Assembly: GCA_019058515.1 (NCBI GenBank)
Contig: JAHPYY010000031.1
Location: 1-63,291, forward strand
DNA from: Promethearchaeota archaeon
Lineage (GTDB): Archaea; Asgardarchaeota; Lokiarchaeia; Sigynarchaeales; SOKP01
DNA: 63,291 bases
Direction: 5' to 3'
The stretch's first letter is position 1, and the number at the start of each line of letters is the position of its first letter. Shown here one piece after another: positions 17,507-26,396 of this stretch. The notes under the pieces were generated by a model. It made no database searches, was not told where the DNA came from, and was given only the letters and a program-made list of their open reading frames with translations. The translations under genes and the position numbers were made by a program.

Positions 17507-17839
17507 ATGGCACTTGATTGGGTATTCTTTTTAAATCTGATATTTAGTTTAGCCGGAATTATATTTTTCCTTTATAGTTTATTTATCGTAAGAAGAATCA
17601 AGCAGTTGTTTCCTGGAACTAAAGTAGTTAAAAAGTGGTTGCTGATCCAAACTCTAATCGTTATCTTCTTATTCGGATATGTTTTCAATATCATCTTTAT
17701 TGCTCTAGATCAGGATACTTTAATTAACATTATGACAGCAACGGTCTATCTCTTTGGTGGATTATTCGTTTTAATCATCATTAATTTGAGTTATAGGACA
17801 TATAGAACTGTGTTGATGCAACCCAATACAAATGAGTGA
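17507..17839 (+). CDS. Small three-span membrane protein, unknown function
   Basis: 110 residues with three hydrophobic segments (~5-28, ~43-66, ~77-98) and a basic loop after the first (VRRIKQLFPGTKVVKK). No family recognised. Its stop is 11 bases before the ATG of the longin-like gene at 17851, so the two are probably translated from one message; it might anchor that protein at the membrane, which is inference from context. Confidence 0.55.
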   Translation: MALDWVFFLNLIFSLAGIIFFLYSLFIVRRIKQLFPGTKVVKKWLLIQTLIVIFLFGYVFNIIFIALDQDTLINIMTATVYLFGGLFVLIIINLSYRTYRTVLMQPNTNE

Positions 17840-17850
17840 ACGGTAATACA

Positions 17851-18252
17851 ATGGCTAGTCCGATTGTAGAGGAGCTCTGGTTAGTAACTGAGAATGGCGA
17901 CCCATTATTCGAGTATTGCAAAGAAGCACCAGTAGATAAATCATTGATCACTTCTTTTTCTAAGGCAATTTTAACTTTTAGTAAAGAAGCCACAGGACAA
18001 GAAATGACATCGTTTGATATGGGGGAGTATACATATCATATGACATCTTGTATAGATCCTAAAGTGATATTATTAACTCGATCTTCAAAATCGGTAAAAT
18101 CAAAAAACATAGAAAAAACATGCAAAGTGATTATTGATATGTTCTTACAACTTCATAAAAACGATGATGTTGAAACATTAAAGAATGATCCATCAAAACT
18201 AGCTGCTTTTAAACAAAAATTAGATATTTATTTTAAAATGAGTAACTTGTAA
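17851..18252 (+). CDS. Longin-like domain protein
   Basis: 133 residues from ATG 17851. The predicted order beta-beta-alpha-beta-beta-beta-alpha-alpha fits a longin domain: VEELWLVTENGDPLFEYC, a helix (ITSFSKAILTFSKEA), EMTSFDMGEYTYHM, KVILLTRSS, then a long helix. Eukaryotic longins are found in adaptor subunits, SNAREs and GTPase regulators, and Asgard archaea encode many stand-alone versions. It follows a three-span membrane protein by 11 bases. It is distinct from the longin-like paralogues at 850 and 2887. A GTG at 17836 overlapping the previous stop is a weaker start. Confidence 0.6.
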   Translation: MASPIVEELWLVTENGDPLFEYCKEAPVDKSLITSFSKAILTFSKEATGQEMTSFDMGEYTYHMTSCIDPKVILLTRSSKSVKSKNIEKTCKVIIDMFLQLHKNDDVETLKNDPSKLAAFKQKLDIYFKMSNL

Positions 18253-18273
18253 CTGTACTGTACACGAGTGTTT

Positions 18274-19158
18274 TTATTGAACTAGGTGATGGAAACTCTC
18301 TGCTTTTTTTATGGTTTCCAACAGGGTTTCAAAATTCTGAAGATTTCCGTGAAATAGAAAAAGACGGTTTTTAAACGCTATCACGGCTTCTTTTCCAACT
18401 AACCACAGTTTTTTTTTAATTTTTAACTTGATTAACACATCTGCACATTTGTAATCCTTAGTCAAATCGTCCTTTAAAACAACACTATCTAGACCAGGAA
18501 TTTTATCTCGTTGTATTTCGTATTCTGACTTGATTTTTAGCATTTCAAATGCTTCATCAATCACATTTGCGTCGTTTTCAATATCGCGGTTGAAAATAAT
18601 AATAACTAAACCAGAATCTTTTGGAAAACCCTTACTACCTTTAAGTTCGTAATCTAATGCTAACCTTTCTTGCGATTCTAGGAATTCGATTACTTCAGTT
18701 TTTATCTTCCACCCTTGGTCAACCAACGGTTTTAAATACTTATACCCCCCAAAATGTATTGTGTCAATGGTAAGTTTCTTCGCGCCTTGGTAATCCTTTT
18801 CTAACTTATCCCCGATTAACAAACTAGTTTTTTTTAAAGTCTTTAATTCTTCCTCTCGCGTTTCTATTATTGAATTAAATACCTTTGAGGGAGCGTTTGC
18901 CACGTATTTTATTCTCTTAGGACTATTAGAGATTTCAATTGATTCAACCCATTTTTTCTCGGTTAACCTTTCCATAATTGCGTAAATTGTCGTCCTCCCT
19001 ATCTGTAATTCGTCTTTGATCCTCCCTACAACTTCACCTCTATTTCCTCGCTTTAAAAGGGAAATGTAGACCGTAGCTTCCTCAACGGAGAGCCCAAAAT
19101 AGCCTAAATCCTCAATTTCTTGATGTGGTATTTCCTCGTGATAGCTGTACGGAACCAT
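18274..19158 (-). CDS. TrmB-family transcriptional regulator
   Basis: 294 residues. Residues ~15-85 form a winged helix of TrmB type: LGYFGLSVEEATVYISLL, IGRTTIYAIMERL and a following wing. A coiled segment links it to a C-terminal domain with the HFGGYKYLKPL region, probably for ligand sensing. TrmB regulators control sugar or other metabolic genes. No target operator could be recognised. It is convergent with the longin gene at 17851 and lies next to the Ntn hydrolase at 19289 on the same strand. Confidence 0.75.
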   Translation of the reverse strand: MVPYSYHEEIPHQEIEDLGYFGLSVEEATVYISLLKRGNRGEVVGRIKDELQIGRTTIYAIMERLTEKKWVESIEISNSPKRIKYVANAPSKVFNSIIETREEELKTLKKTSLLIGDKLEKDYQGAKKLTIDTIHFGGYKYLKPLVDQGWKIKTEVIEFLESQERLALDYELKGSKGFPKDSGLVIIIFNRDIENDANVIDEAFEMLKIKSEYEIQRDKIPGLDSVVLKDDLTKDYKCADVLIKLKIKKKLWLVGKEAVIAFKNRLFLFHGNLQNFETLLETIKKAESFHHLVQ

Positions 19159-19288
19159 TTACTTTTCAATGTAGATTTCCAAATATGTTATCAAATCGAT
19201 TTTATGAATATAATCAGGTTTTATGAATATAAAAAAAGAAAAACAAAATTTAAATTAGTATTTAAACAAATTGCTCTCGAAAACCCTA

Positions 19289-20407
19289 TTAAACTCTTAG
19301 TTTTCTCTTATAGATATAGATTATTAGAGATATAACCATAACGCCTAAAACAAATATGACTACACACACTAGAAGAAGAATCGAATTTAAGGGAGATGAG
19401 TAGAAATTCTCATCTATTTTTTCCGATTTCACCAAGAGATCTCCGTCTACACCTGTTAAGTAACTTATATCGAAACTCTCGAATGATTCCCTTTGGCTGA
19501 AAACCTCTAAAAGATTAACTTTCTTTTGGTTTTGATATCTTTCTCCGTGATTAAAATATACATTAAGATTTACTGGATCAAAAATATTGCTATAGAGTGT
19601 AATAGATTGACCCTCCGCATGTACTGCATAAAGAATGTCTGCACACGCTTGAACAGTAAGTTCTTCGTCGTTCTCTATTCTACTTAACATATATGTTGCG
19701 ATGTTGTAACGGCTACAGGGGTAACTATATGCATTGCTTGTGTCATTAAGATTGAAATTTGTCGATACGATGAAATTTCCAGTTTTTCGTGTGAATGCCC
19801 AAGTTTTCGTGCTCGGATCAACACTTATTACCACCGCATCTCCTGAAGCATCTGGGTAATGGATCTGCCCCCCAATTGTAGCATCCCATTTATAGGTTTT
19901 ATACCATTCTATGACCTCTTCTACATTCTTACAGTCATATAATGATGTATGGATATACCAATTGTTATTTGTCCAAAATGGCAAACCATTTGGATTATCG
20001 TGTAATTCTAGTGAAGGGAGCCCATTAATATCAAAAATAAGTCCGTGATCGTTCATCCCTCCGCAAGGATAAGGATCAAGTTCTCCTCTCTCTTCATTAA
20101 GAAACCCTATAAGAATTGTACCATAAATTGATCTCTCTCCCCCAATTACGGAGATATTCTGTGGTAAAGTATACCATAGCCGTAATCTTGACAGATATTC
20201 TTTACGATAATCTTCATTATTTCCGTAAAACACAGTATCGCCTATAGAAACCGTGAAAATCGTGCAAGAAGGACTGGTTTGGAGCGAATTTGATATAGAG
20301 ACATTTTCAAAACAGATAGTTGGTATAATAACATTCGATAATAGAATGAAAAGAAGAAGAAAATATTTCACAGAAAAGATAAGTAAGTATTTTTTTCTAC
20401 CAACCAT
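19289..20407 (-). CDS. Secreted, membrane-anchored Ntn hydrolase (choloylglycine hydrolase/acyltransferase-like)
   Basis: 372 residues. An N-terminal signal-like span (~12-32) is followed by SPSCTIFTVSIGD, so Cys48 would be the nucleophile of the Ntn fold, exposed after signal cleavage or processing. NNEDYRK shortly after and GGMNDHGLIFDINGLP are typical of the CBAH/penicillin V acylase/AAT group. A C-terminal span (~340-365) with a basic tail anchors it. Enzymes of this type cleave amide bonds such as conjugated bile salts, N-acyl amides or acyl homoserine lactones; the archaeal substrate is unknown. The active site would lie outside the cell. Confidence 0.75.
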   Translation of the reverse strand: MVGRKKYLLIFSVKYFLLLFILLSNVIIPTICFENVSISNSLQTSPSCTIFTVSIGDTVFYGNNEDYRKEYLSRLRLWYTLPQNISVIGGERSIYGTILIGFLNEERGELDPYPCGGMNDHGLIFDINGLPSLELHDNPNGLPFWTNNNWYIHTSLYDCKNVEEVIEWYKTYKWDATIGGQIHYPDASGDAVVISVDPSTKTWAFTRKTGNFIVSTNFNLNDTSNAYSYPCSRYNIATYMLSRIENDEELTVQACADILYAVHAEGQSITLYSNIFDPVNLNVYFNHGERYQNQKKVNLLEVFSQRESFESFDISYLTGVDGDLLVKSEKIDENFYSSPLNSILLLVCVVIFVLGVMVISLIIYIYKRKLRV

Positions 20408-20738
20408 TGTGTTTACCCTATATTTTATTATGAAAATCTCATAATTAGCTGGCTAATTGTCTTATTATTAGCAAGCTTCTTTCTTGATATTATGTAATAA
20501 AGTTCTATTTATAACGATTGGAGTCCAATATTTCAAGTTATATTAAGAGAAGACCCATTTACTATTCTAGGAAGATTTCCAAAAATTTTGTCAAATCTTA
20601 TTGACAATAAAAAGAGCTTTAAATATAAACTCTTTATTTCTATACTTAGATACTAAAACTAAAATTGAGGTGATACAAATTAGTTCAAATCATGTAGTAG
20701 ATCATTTTAGGTTAAATAAAAAAAAAAGAGGATTGAAA

Positions 20739-21434
20739 ATGTCTAAATGTAAAAGAATTTCCCCTCGCGTACCTGAAGGAGAGGGTATAGAGGATATGGA
20801 GGATATGTCGATGGAAGAACTTAGCGATAGTTTTAAGCTCAGGTTAAAAGAATACCAGAAATTCGTGAATTTCTTGGTAGAAGAGCTCGGGATTAAAGGA
20901 AATTCAAATATCTTAGAGATTGGCCCCGGTCCTGGATGGATCACGATTTTATTAGTAAAAAAAGAACCCAAATTAAGGGTAACGGGTCTCGAAATATCGG
21001 AGGATATGATACGAGTGGCGAATAAAAACGCAGAGGAGGAGGGTGTTTCAGATAATATCAAGTACATTAAAGGAGATGCAAAAAAAATGGATTTGTTCGA
21101 AAAAAATTCCTTCGATGCTGTGATTTCGCACGATAGTTTGCATCACTGGGAGAATCCGACCATAGTATTTAACGAAATTGCAAGAGTATTAAAGGACAAC
21201 GGAAAATTCTGTATAAGAGATGGAAGACGAGACATTGGTCTTGGAGCAAAATTCATATTTAATATCGTTAAATACTTGAGACTTATATCGAAGACTATGA
21301 GCTATTATTGGGGTACTTCTATCAAGGCGGGATATACACCAGAAGAGCTTACTCAAATTCTGGATGATACTGAATTAATAGGCAATTACGAAATTAAAGT
21401 GGGCCTATTCGATCTTACAGTTGTTAATATTTAA
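20739..21434 (+). CDS. SAM-dependent class I methyltransferase
   Basis: About 231 residues from the ATG at 20739. The SAM-binding motif is ILEIGPGPGWITI, followed by the acidic end of strand 2 (VTGLEIS), a GDAKKMD segment, and SHDSLHHWENP in the UbiE/Coq5 style. The N-terminus has three Met-Glu-rich turns (GIEDMEDMSMEEL). Upstream starts would add a low-complexity leader. It is followed after ~20 bp by the AbrB-like gene at 21456 with a good SD between, so the two form an operon. Substrate unknown. Confidence 0.8.
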   Translation: MSKCKRISPRVPEGEGIEDMEDMSMEELSDSFKLRLKEYQKFVNFLVEELGIKGNSNILEIGPGPGWITILLVKKEPKLRVTGLEISEDMIRVANKNAEEEGVSDNIKYIKGDAKKMDLFEKNSFDAVISHDSLHHWENPTIVFNEIARVLKDNGKFCIRDGRRDIGLGAKFIFNIVKYLRLISKTMSYYWGTSIKAGYTPEELTQILDDTELIGNYEIKVGLFDLTVVNI

Positions 21435-21455
21435 TTATATTCAGGAGAGATATTC

Positions 21456-21920
21456 TTGCCACAGCTAGTTAAAGGAGGAAAATACATTTTCGGTTGGTCT
21501 AAAATAAGAAATAATGGACACGTGAAAATACCTAGCGAAGCGTTTCAAGAATATCAGATTTTTAACGATAAAAACCTGATTCTAATCTCGGGAAGTAAAA
21601 GCTCAGGCGGATTTGGCCTGAGTTCAGCAAGGTTAATGAAAGATTCTGCCCTAGCATCCATATTTGACGAATTTCCTTTGCTTAAAACCTTCCAATGCGC
21701 AGAAGGAAAAATGTTTCAAATGGGTGGAAGGTTTTTTTGCTGGCTAAAATTACTAGGAAACGAAGTCTTTAGATTAAATAAAAATTTATTAGATTTTTTC
21801 GCTCTTGAAGTTGGATATAACCTTCTTATTGGAAGAGGAAGCGGTTATGCGTTAGGGTTTCTCACTAAAGGACTGATATACCAAGAAGCCTTAAAACATA
21901 ACGATATTCCGCAATTTTAA
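21456..21920 (+). CDS. AbrB/SpoVT-like protein of an archaeal conserved family, function unknown
   Basis: 154 residues, started by TTG at 21456 with CAGGAGAG upstream. Two similar halves are visible: WSKIRNNGHVKIPSEAFQEY followed by a SGSKSSGGFGL turn, and later FFCWLKLLGNEVFRLNKNLLDFF followed by GRGSGYALGF. The first half matches the swapped-hairpin AbrB/SpoVT pattern of prokaryotic regulators. I recall related proteins of unknown function in methanogens. The pairing with a methyltransferase suggests a shared pathway. A U-tract follows the stop. Confidence 0.55.
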   Translation: MPQLVKGGKYIFGWSKIRNNGHVKIPSEAFQEYQIFNDKNLILISGSKSSGGFGLSSARLMKDSALASIFDEFPLLKTFQCAEGKMFQMGGRFFCWLKLLGNEVFRLNKNLLDFFALEVGYNLLIGRGSGYALGFLTKGLIYQEALKHNDIPQF

Positions 21921-21921
21921 C

Positions 21922-21931
21922 TTTTTTTTTT
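21922..21931 (+). terminator. U-tract between convergent genes at 21456 and 21934
   Basis: Ten consecutive T one base after the TAA of the AbrB-like gene, just before the end of the convergent MBL-fold gene. A likely archaeal terminator for the plus-strand operon. Confidence 0.6.
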
Positions 21932-21933
21932 AT

Positions 21934-22761
21934 TTAGATGTCAAAATGCTTTTTAAAGAACTCAATGTTTTCTTGAACGGTTTGTTTTGTTGATATTTCA
22001 CCGTGTCCTGGTATGAAAAGTTCAATATCTTCATTTAACATGTCTTTCAATGTAGCGTATAACTTTTTTGGATCACCGATGAAGTTAGGAATATTTAGAT
22101 ATTCGTCTTTTAACTCATAAAATAATATATCTCCCATAAAACAGATTTTTTCCTTGGGAAAATACGCAACGATGTCCGATTCTGTATGCCCGGGTCCCTT
22201 GTTAATAATCAGAAGGGTTTTATTATCTCCCACGATTTCTAATTTTTCTGAAAAGTAAAAATCTGGTTGCCTAATCTGAAAGTTTGGATCTGTAATTTCT
22301 TGGAGAAATCCTAAATCGTTTTTCCATTCCACGAGTTTGTTTTGATTAGTCTCGTTCTTAATATTTTCTTTAACTTTTTCTACTTCTGTTTCTGCAATTT
22401 TTCTGTAATCTTCGATACGTTTAGTGGTTTTTTCGTTGATATCTTGCTTAGTTTTCTTAGTACTTAGTATAGGTACATTTTTTGGGAATATCGAATTCCC
22501 ATTTACATGATCAAGGTGAAAATGACTGTTAATTACAAATGATATGTCCTTACCTGTGATTTCTTTTGCAGCAAAATGTAAATCTCTTGCTGCTCCTGGA
22601 TATATATTGGTATCGAACACCACCAGGTAATTACCCAAATCAAAGAATCCCATGTTTACCGTTACACCGTGTTCTACTTTGCCTAAAGCGGCATAAATCC
22701 CTTCGGTCAATTCGGAAATTTTGATAAAATTTGATTCAAATTCGATCTGTTTAAACTTCAT
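21934..22761 (-). CDS. Metallo-beta-lactamase-fold hydrolase
   Basis: 275 residues. The zinc motif is SHFHLDHVNG, with further ligands in GPGHTESDIV and the late FIPGHG. An insert of ~60 charged helical residues (KQDINEKTTKRIEDYRK… ) sits between the first motif and the rest. MBL enzymes of this branch cleave thioesters, lactones or act in sulfur metabolism; the substrate cannot be assigned. The start is ATG at 22759-22761. Confidence 0.8.
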   Translation of the reverse strand: MKFKQIEFESNFIKISELTEGIYAALGKVEHGVTVNMGFFDLGNYLVVFDTNIYPGAARDLHFAAKEITGKDISFVINSHFHLDHVNGNSIFPKNVPILSTKKTKQDINEKTTKRIEDYRKIAETEVEKVKENIKNETNQNKLVEWKNDLGFLQEITDPNFQIRQPDFYFSEKLEIVGDNKTLLIINKGPGHTESDIVAYFPKEKICFMGDILFYELKDEYLNIPNFIGDPKKLYATLKDMLNEDIELFIPGHGEISTKQTVQENIEFFKKHFDI

Positions 22762-23045
22762 TTCTATTCACTCATTTAAGATTTTTATAGATAAGAAATC
22801 TAAAAAGCGATATAAAGATTAAATTGGAAAAGTTCATGTAAACTTCGAAGTGAATTTGTATTAACATAGTTAAACTTGATCGAAATTTAACTACTACCTT
22901 ATTTATGTAATTTCTAATTTATTCATCCTCTATTTTTCTCTCTTTATTATCTCAATGAAATCGCTACTAAATACCACATCTGAATTGTACTATCTATTTT
23001 TAAAGAACCAAAAAATTATTTTGTAGGGAAAAATTTCCCATTTAA

Positions 23046-23864
23046 ATGTATAATAAAGATTTAGGCATTATAGGGATTGGTAAAATTGGCAGTGTTTTGC
23101 TTAAAAAAGCAATTTCTAACCAAATAAATCCAGATGATATAATAATCTACGATATTGATGAAGAGCGACTAGTACAAAATGCTCAAAAATTTGGAGTAGT
23201 AGCTGCTAAAAGTAATAAGGAATTGGTTCAAAGCGTCAAACATGTATTAATAGCTGTAATCCCCCAAGTCATTGATAATGTACTAGAAGAAATAGGAGCT
23301 TTAGTCACTACCCAACAGACTGTGATCACGATTGCTGCGGGTGTTTCTATTGCTCACCTTAATAAATTTATATCAAAAGATGTAGGGATTGTGCGGATAA
23401 TGACTAATACGCCATTGTTAGTAGACACTGGTGCCACTGTTATCGCTTATAACGAAAATGTTAACATTAATGCGTTACAATTCGTAAAATCCATGTTCAA
23501 TTCCTTGGGAATGGTAGTTGAGTTAGGTGAGACGCATTTAGACGCTGTTACGGGTTTATCGGGAAGTGGCCCCGCCTATATATTCATTATAATTGAAGCT
23601 TTAGCCGATGGGGGCGTCAAAATGGGGCTTCCAAGGGATGTAGCGATTAAATTAGCGGCTCAAACCGTTATGGGTGCTGCTAAAATGGTGTTAGAAACTA
23701 AAAAACACACGGGAGAATTAAAAGATATGGTTGCCACTCCTGCAGGAACCACTATCGCGGCGATTCACGAACTCGAATCTGCGAAACTAAGAGCTACTTT
23801 GATTAATGCTGTAGAAGCCGCCACACTGCGATCAAGATCTTTGAATCAATCGTTTAAAAAATAA
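23046..23864 (+). CDS. proC: Pyrroline-5-carboxylate reductase
   Basis: 272 residues, the usual length. It catalyses the NAD(P)H-dependent reduction of pyrroline-5-carboxylate, the last step of proline synthesis. The Rossmann motif is LGIIGIGKIGSVLL, and the signature GLSGSGPAYIFIIIEALADG (~178-197) followed by GVKMGLPRDVA is diagnostic for ProC. MVATPAGTTI completes the C-terminal block. No other proline genes are adjacent. ATG 23046 fits the family N-terminus. Confidence 0.95.
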   Translation: MYNKDLGIIGIGKIGSVLLKKAISNQINPDDIIIYDIDEERLVQNAQKFGVVAAKSNKELVQSVKHVLIAVIPQVIDNVLEEIGALVTTQQTVITIAAGVSIAHLNKFISKDVGIVRIMTNTPLLVDTGATVIAYNENVNINALQFVKSMFNSLGMVVELGETHLDAVTGLSGSGPAYIFIIIEALADGGVKMGLPRDVAIKLAAQTVMGAAKMVLETKKHTGELKDMVATPAGTTIAAIHELESAKLRATLINAVEAATLRSRSLNQSFKK

Positions 23865-23889
23865 TTCTGAACCTTTTTCCTCTTAGTTT

Positions 23890-24444
23890 CTAGTCTTTGT
23901 GAAGTTGGATAATGGTTGACATCTCACTTAATTTTGAAAGGTCTACGCTATTGAGGTCGTCTTTTTTCGGATCCCATCCGAATAAAACTTTAGCTGATTT
24001 CCCATATTTCGAAATATACCACTTCAATATACTTATTTTTTGCTCTTCGTTAGAAATGAATGTAACGCGAGGTTTGTAACTATGAAATCCTTTTGTAACG
24101 GATACCTCATCTGAATTCGCCCGTAAATTCTTAACCCAAGTTGCATCTTCTCCTCTCGCAGCAAAAATGGTAACCACTCCCTCGTACTTTCTGTATTCTA
24201 AAGGGGTTCTTCTTTTTTTTCCAGTTTTCCATCCTTTTGTCGAGAGAATTAAGAATATCTTTCCAAATCCTAACAGTGGTAAAAATTTTACACGATATAG
24301 TGGAATTATTAAATATTTATTCATCTTACTCCACTTTTTTAACATCCCTTTTTTCGCAGATTCGTTTTGATAATTAAAATTATACATTACTGAACCAGGG
24401 CGCGGTAATTGGTCATTATCGTTTTCGATATCGTTAGAATCCAT
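23890..24444 (-). CDS. Deazaflavin (F420)-dependent oxidoreductase, Ddn/nitroreductase family
   Basis: 184 residues. The middle carries the Ddn-type pattern ILSTKGWKTGKKRRTPLEY, then VTIFAARGEDATWVKNLRAN, which are the F420-phosphate binding segments of this split-barrel family. F420 is common in archaea. A basic segment with a hydrophobic stretch at ~40-65 may associate with the membrane, as in actinobacterial relatives. It may reduce quinones or unsaturated compounds. It is convergent with proC, 25 bp away. Confidence 0.75.
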   Translation of the reverse strand: MDSNDIENDNDQLPRPGSVMYNFNYQNESAKKGMLKKWSKMNKYLIIPLYRVKFLPLLGFGKIFLILSTKGWKTGKKRRTPLEYRKYEGVVTIFAARGEDATWVKNLRANSDEVSVTKGFHSYKPRVTFISNEEQKISILKWYISKYGKSAKVLFGWDPKKDDLNSVDLSKLSEMSTIIQLHKD

Positions 24445-24584
24445 AATAAAGTAGAAAATACGTTTGTAAATACTAATTTAATTAAAACTGTATAACTTAA
24501 TTAATTCTTTTAAAAATTTAATAAAACTAATAATAATATAATAAATTGTATGACATATTACAGCAAGAATAGTATGGGATAATT

Positions 24585-26363
24585 ATGAAAGTTATAATGG
24601 TAATGTACGACTCGCTAAACAGACATTTTTTACCTCCTTATGGGTGTGATTGGGTTCACGCTCCAAATTTTTCGAGATTGGCGGAAAATTCCGTAGTGTT
24701 TGATAATTGCTACGCAGGAAGTCTCCCATGCATGCCCGCTAGAAGGGAGCTTCATACGGGGAGATACAGTTTCTTACATAGAAGCTGGGGGCCAATCGAA
24801 CCTTTCGACGATTCAATGCCCGAATTATTGAAAAAGAAAGGCGTGTATACCCATCTTGTAAGCGATCACTATCACTATTGGGAAGACGGGGGATGTACAT
24901 ACCATAATAGATATAGTAGCTGGGAACTTTCCCGCGGACAAGAAGGGGACCTTTGGAAGGGGGAAGTAAGAGATCCTAATATTCCCGAACATGTAAAAAC
25001 GGTGAGAGAAGGAACATCTCAATGGCGACATGATTGGACTAATAGGAAATATATGAAGAATGAGGAAGACCAACCACAGGATAAGACTTTTAGAAAAGGG
25101 TTAGAATTTATAGATACGAATCGCAATGAGGATAATTGGTTTTTACACATAGAAACATTTGATCCCCACGAGCCGTTTTTTACTCAACAGAAATACAAAG
25201 ACCTTTACAAGCACGATTACAAAGGTCCACATTTTGACTGGCCAAATTACTCCATAGTCACAGAAACTCCTGAACAAGTAGAGCACTGTCGCAAAGAATA
25301 CGCCGCTTCGGTGAGTATGTGCGATTATAATTTAGGAAGAGTCTTAGATCTTATGGATAAATACGATCTTTGGCAAGACACAATGCTAATCGTAAATACC
25401 GACCATGGATTCATGCTTGGTGAAAAAAATTGGTGGGCGAAAATGATACAACCAATTTACAACGAGATCTCACACATACCATTATTTATCTGGGACCCTA
25501 GATCTGGTATTAAGAAGGAAAGAAGGAACGCATTAGTTCAAACAATTGATTTAGCCCCCACAATTATAGAATTCTTTAATGTCAAAAGAACTAAGGATAT
25601 GCAAGGAAAAACTTTAAGAAATACTATTCAAACCAATGAAAAGTTGAGAGATTACGCCCTTTTTGGAACGTTCGGAGGACATGTAAACATAACGGACGGT
25701 CGTTTCGTTTACATGCGAGCGCCCGTTAACCCCTTAAATAAACCAATTTATGAATATACAATAATGCCGACGCATATGAGCCGATTATTCTCTGTAAATG
25801 AATTAAAAACGGTGGTGTTAGCGGAGCCTTTTTCTTTTACTAAAGGATGCAAAACGATGAAAATTGAATGTATGGGGGACATATTAGGTCTTCCCTATAT
25901 GTATGGAAGTTATTTATTCGATCTACGCGATGATCTGACTCAGGAGGATCCGATATACGACAAGGATATAGAGAAAAATATGATATCGCAGATGGTCAAG
26001 TTGATGAAAGAAAACGATGCGCCTCCTGAACAGTACGAAAGATTAGAGATCCCTATGGATGGAAATGTTAATGAAACTCATTTTAATTTAAGAGAAAACA
26101 GGGATGGAATTAAGGATGTTATCGGTAACACTGAAATCGTTTGGAAGAAAAAAGGAAAAAGCATGTATTATTTAGTATTAAGCTATGTTCCACAAGCTCT
26201 CCAACATTCTTTAATTCAATCAATTGAAAAAGTAATTAAAGAACAAGGATTGAAAGAAGTTAACGAGGATTTTCTTAGGTCCTTTATTGATAAACTCATT
26301 CCAAAGGAATTTAAAAATTACATAGATTACATTTTTCTAAGCTTGAAACAAAAAGCTAAATAA
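24585..26363 (+). CDS. Sulfatase-family hydrolase (alkaline phosphatase superfamily)
   Basis: 592 residues. The sulfatase core is CMPAR (49-53) followed by RELHTGR, matching C-x-P-x-R where Cys is converted to formylglycine. Metal-ligand Asp lies near the N-terminus (MYDSLN) and the NTDHGFMLGEKNWWAK block supplies Asp-His. No signal peptide is seen, so it would act in the cytoplasm. A maturase for formylglycine would be needed and is not in this window. Possible activities are sulfate ester or phosphonate hydrolysis. Confidence 0.8.
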   Translation: MKVIMVMYDSLNRHFLPPYGCDWVHAPNFSRLAENSVVFDNCYAGSLPCMPARRELHTGRYSFLHRSWGPIEPFDDSMPELLKKKGVYTHLVSDHYHYWEDGGCTYHNRYSSWELSRGQEGDLWKGEVRDPNIPEHVKTVREGTSQWRHDWTNRKYMKNEEDQPQDKTFRKGLEFIDTNRNEDNWFLHIETFDPHEPFFTQQKYKDLYKHDYKGPHFDWPNYSIVTETPEQVEHCRKEYAASVSMCDYNLGRVLDLMDKYDLWQDTMLIVNTDHGFMLGEKNWWAKMIQPIYNEISHIPLFIWDPRSGIKKERRNALVQTIDLAPTIIEFFNVKRTKDMQGKTLRNTIQTNEKLRDYALFGTFGGHVNITDGRFVYMRAPVNPLNKPIYEYTIMPTHMSRLFSVNELKTVVLAEPFSFTKGCKTMKIECMGDILGLPYMYGSYLFDLRDDLTQEDPIYDKDIEKNMISQMVKLMKENDAPPEQYERLEIPMDGNVNETHFNLRENRDGIKDVIGNTEIVWKKKGKSMYYLVLSYVPQALQHSLIQSIEKVIKEQGLKEVNEDFLRSFIDKLIPKEFKNYIDYIFLSLKQKAK

Positions 26364-26396
26364 TATTTAATTTTATTCCCACTCGGTTTGGCTAAT

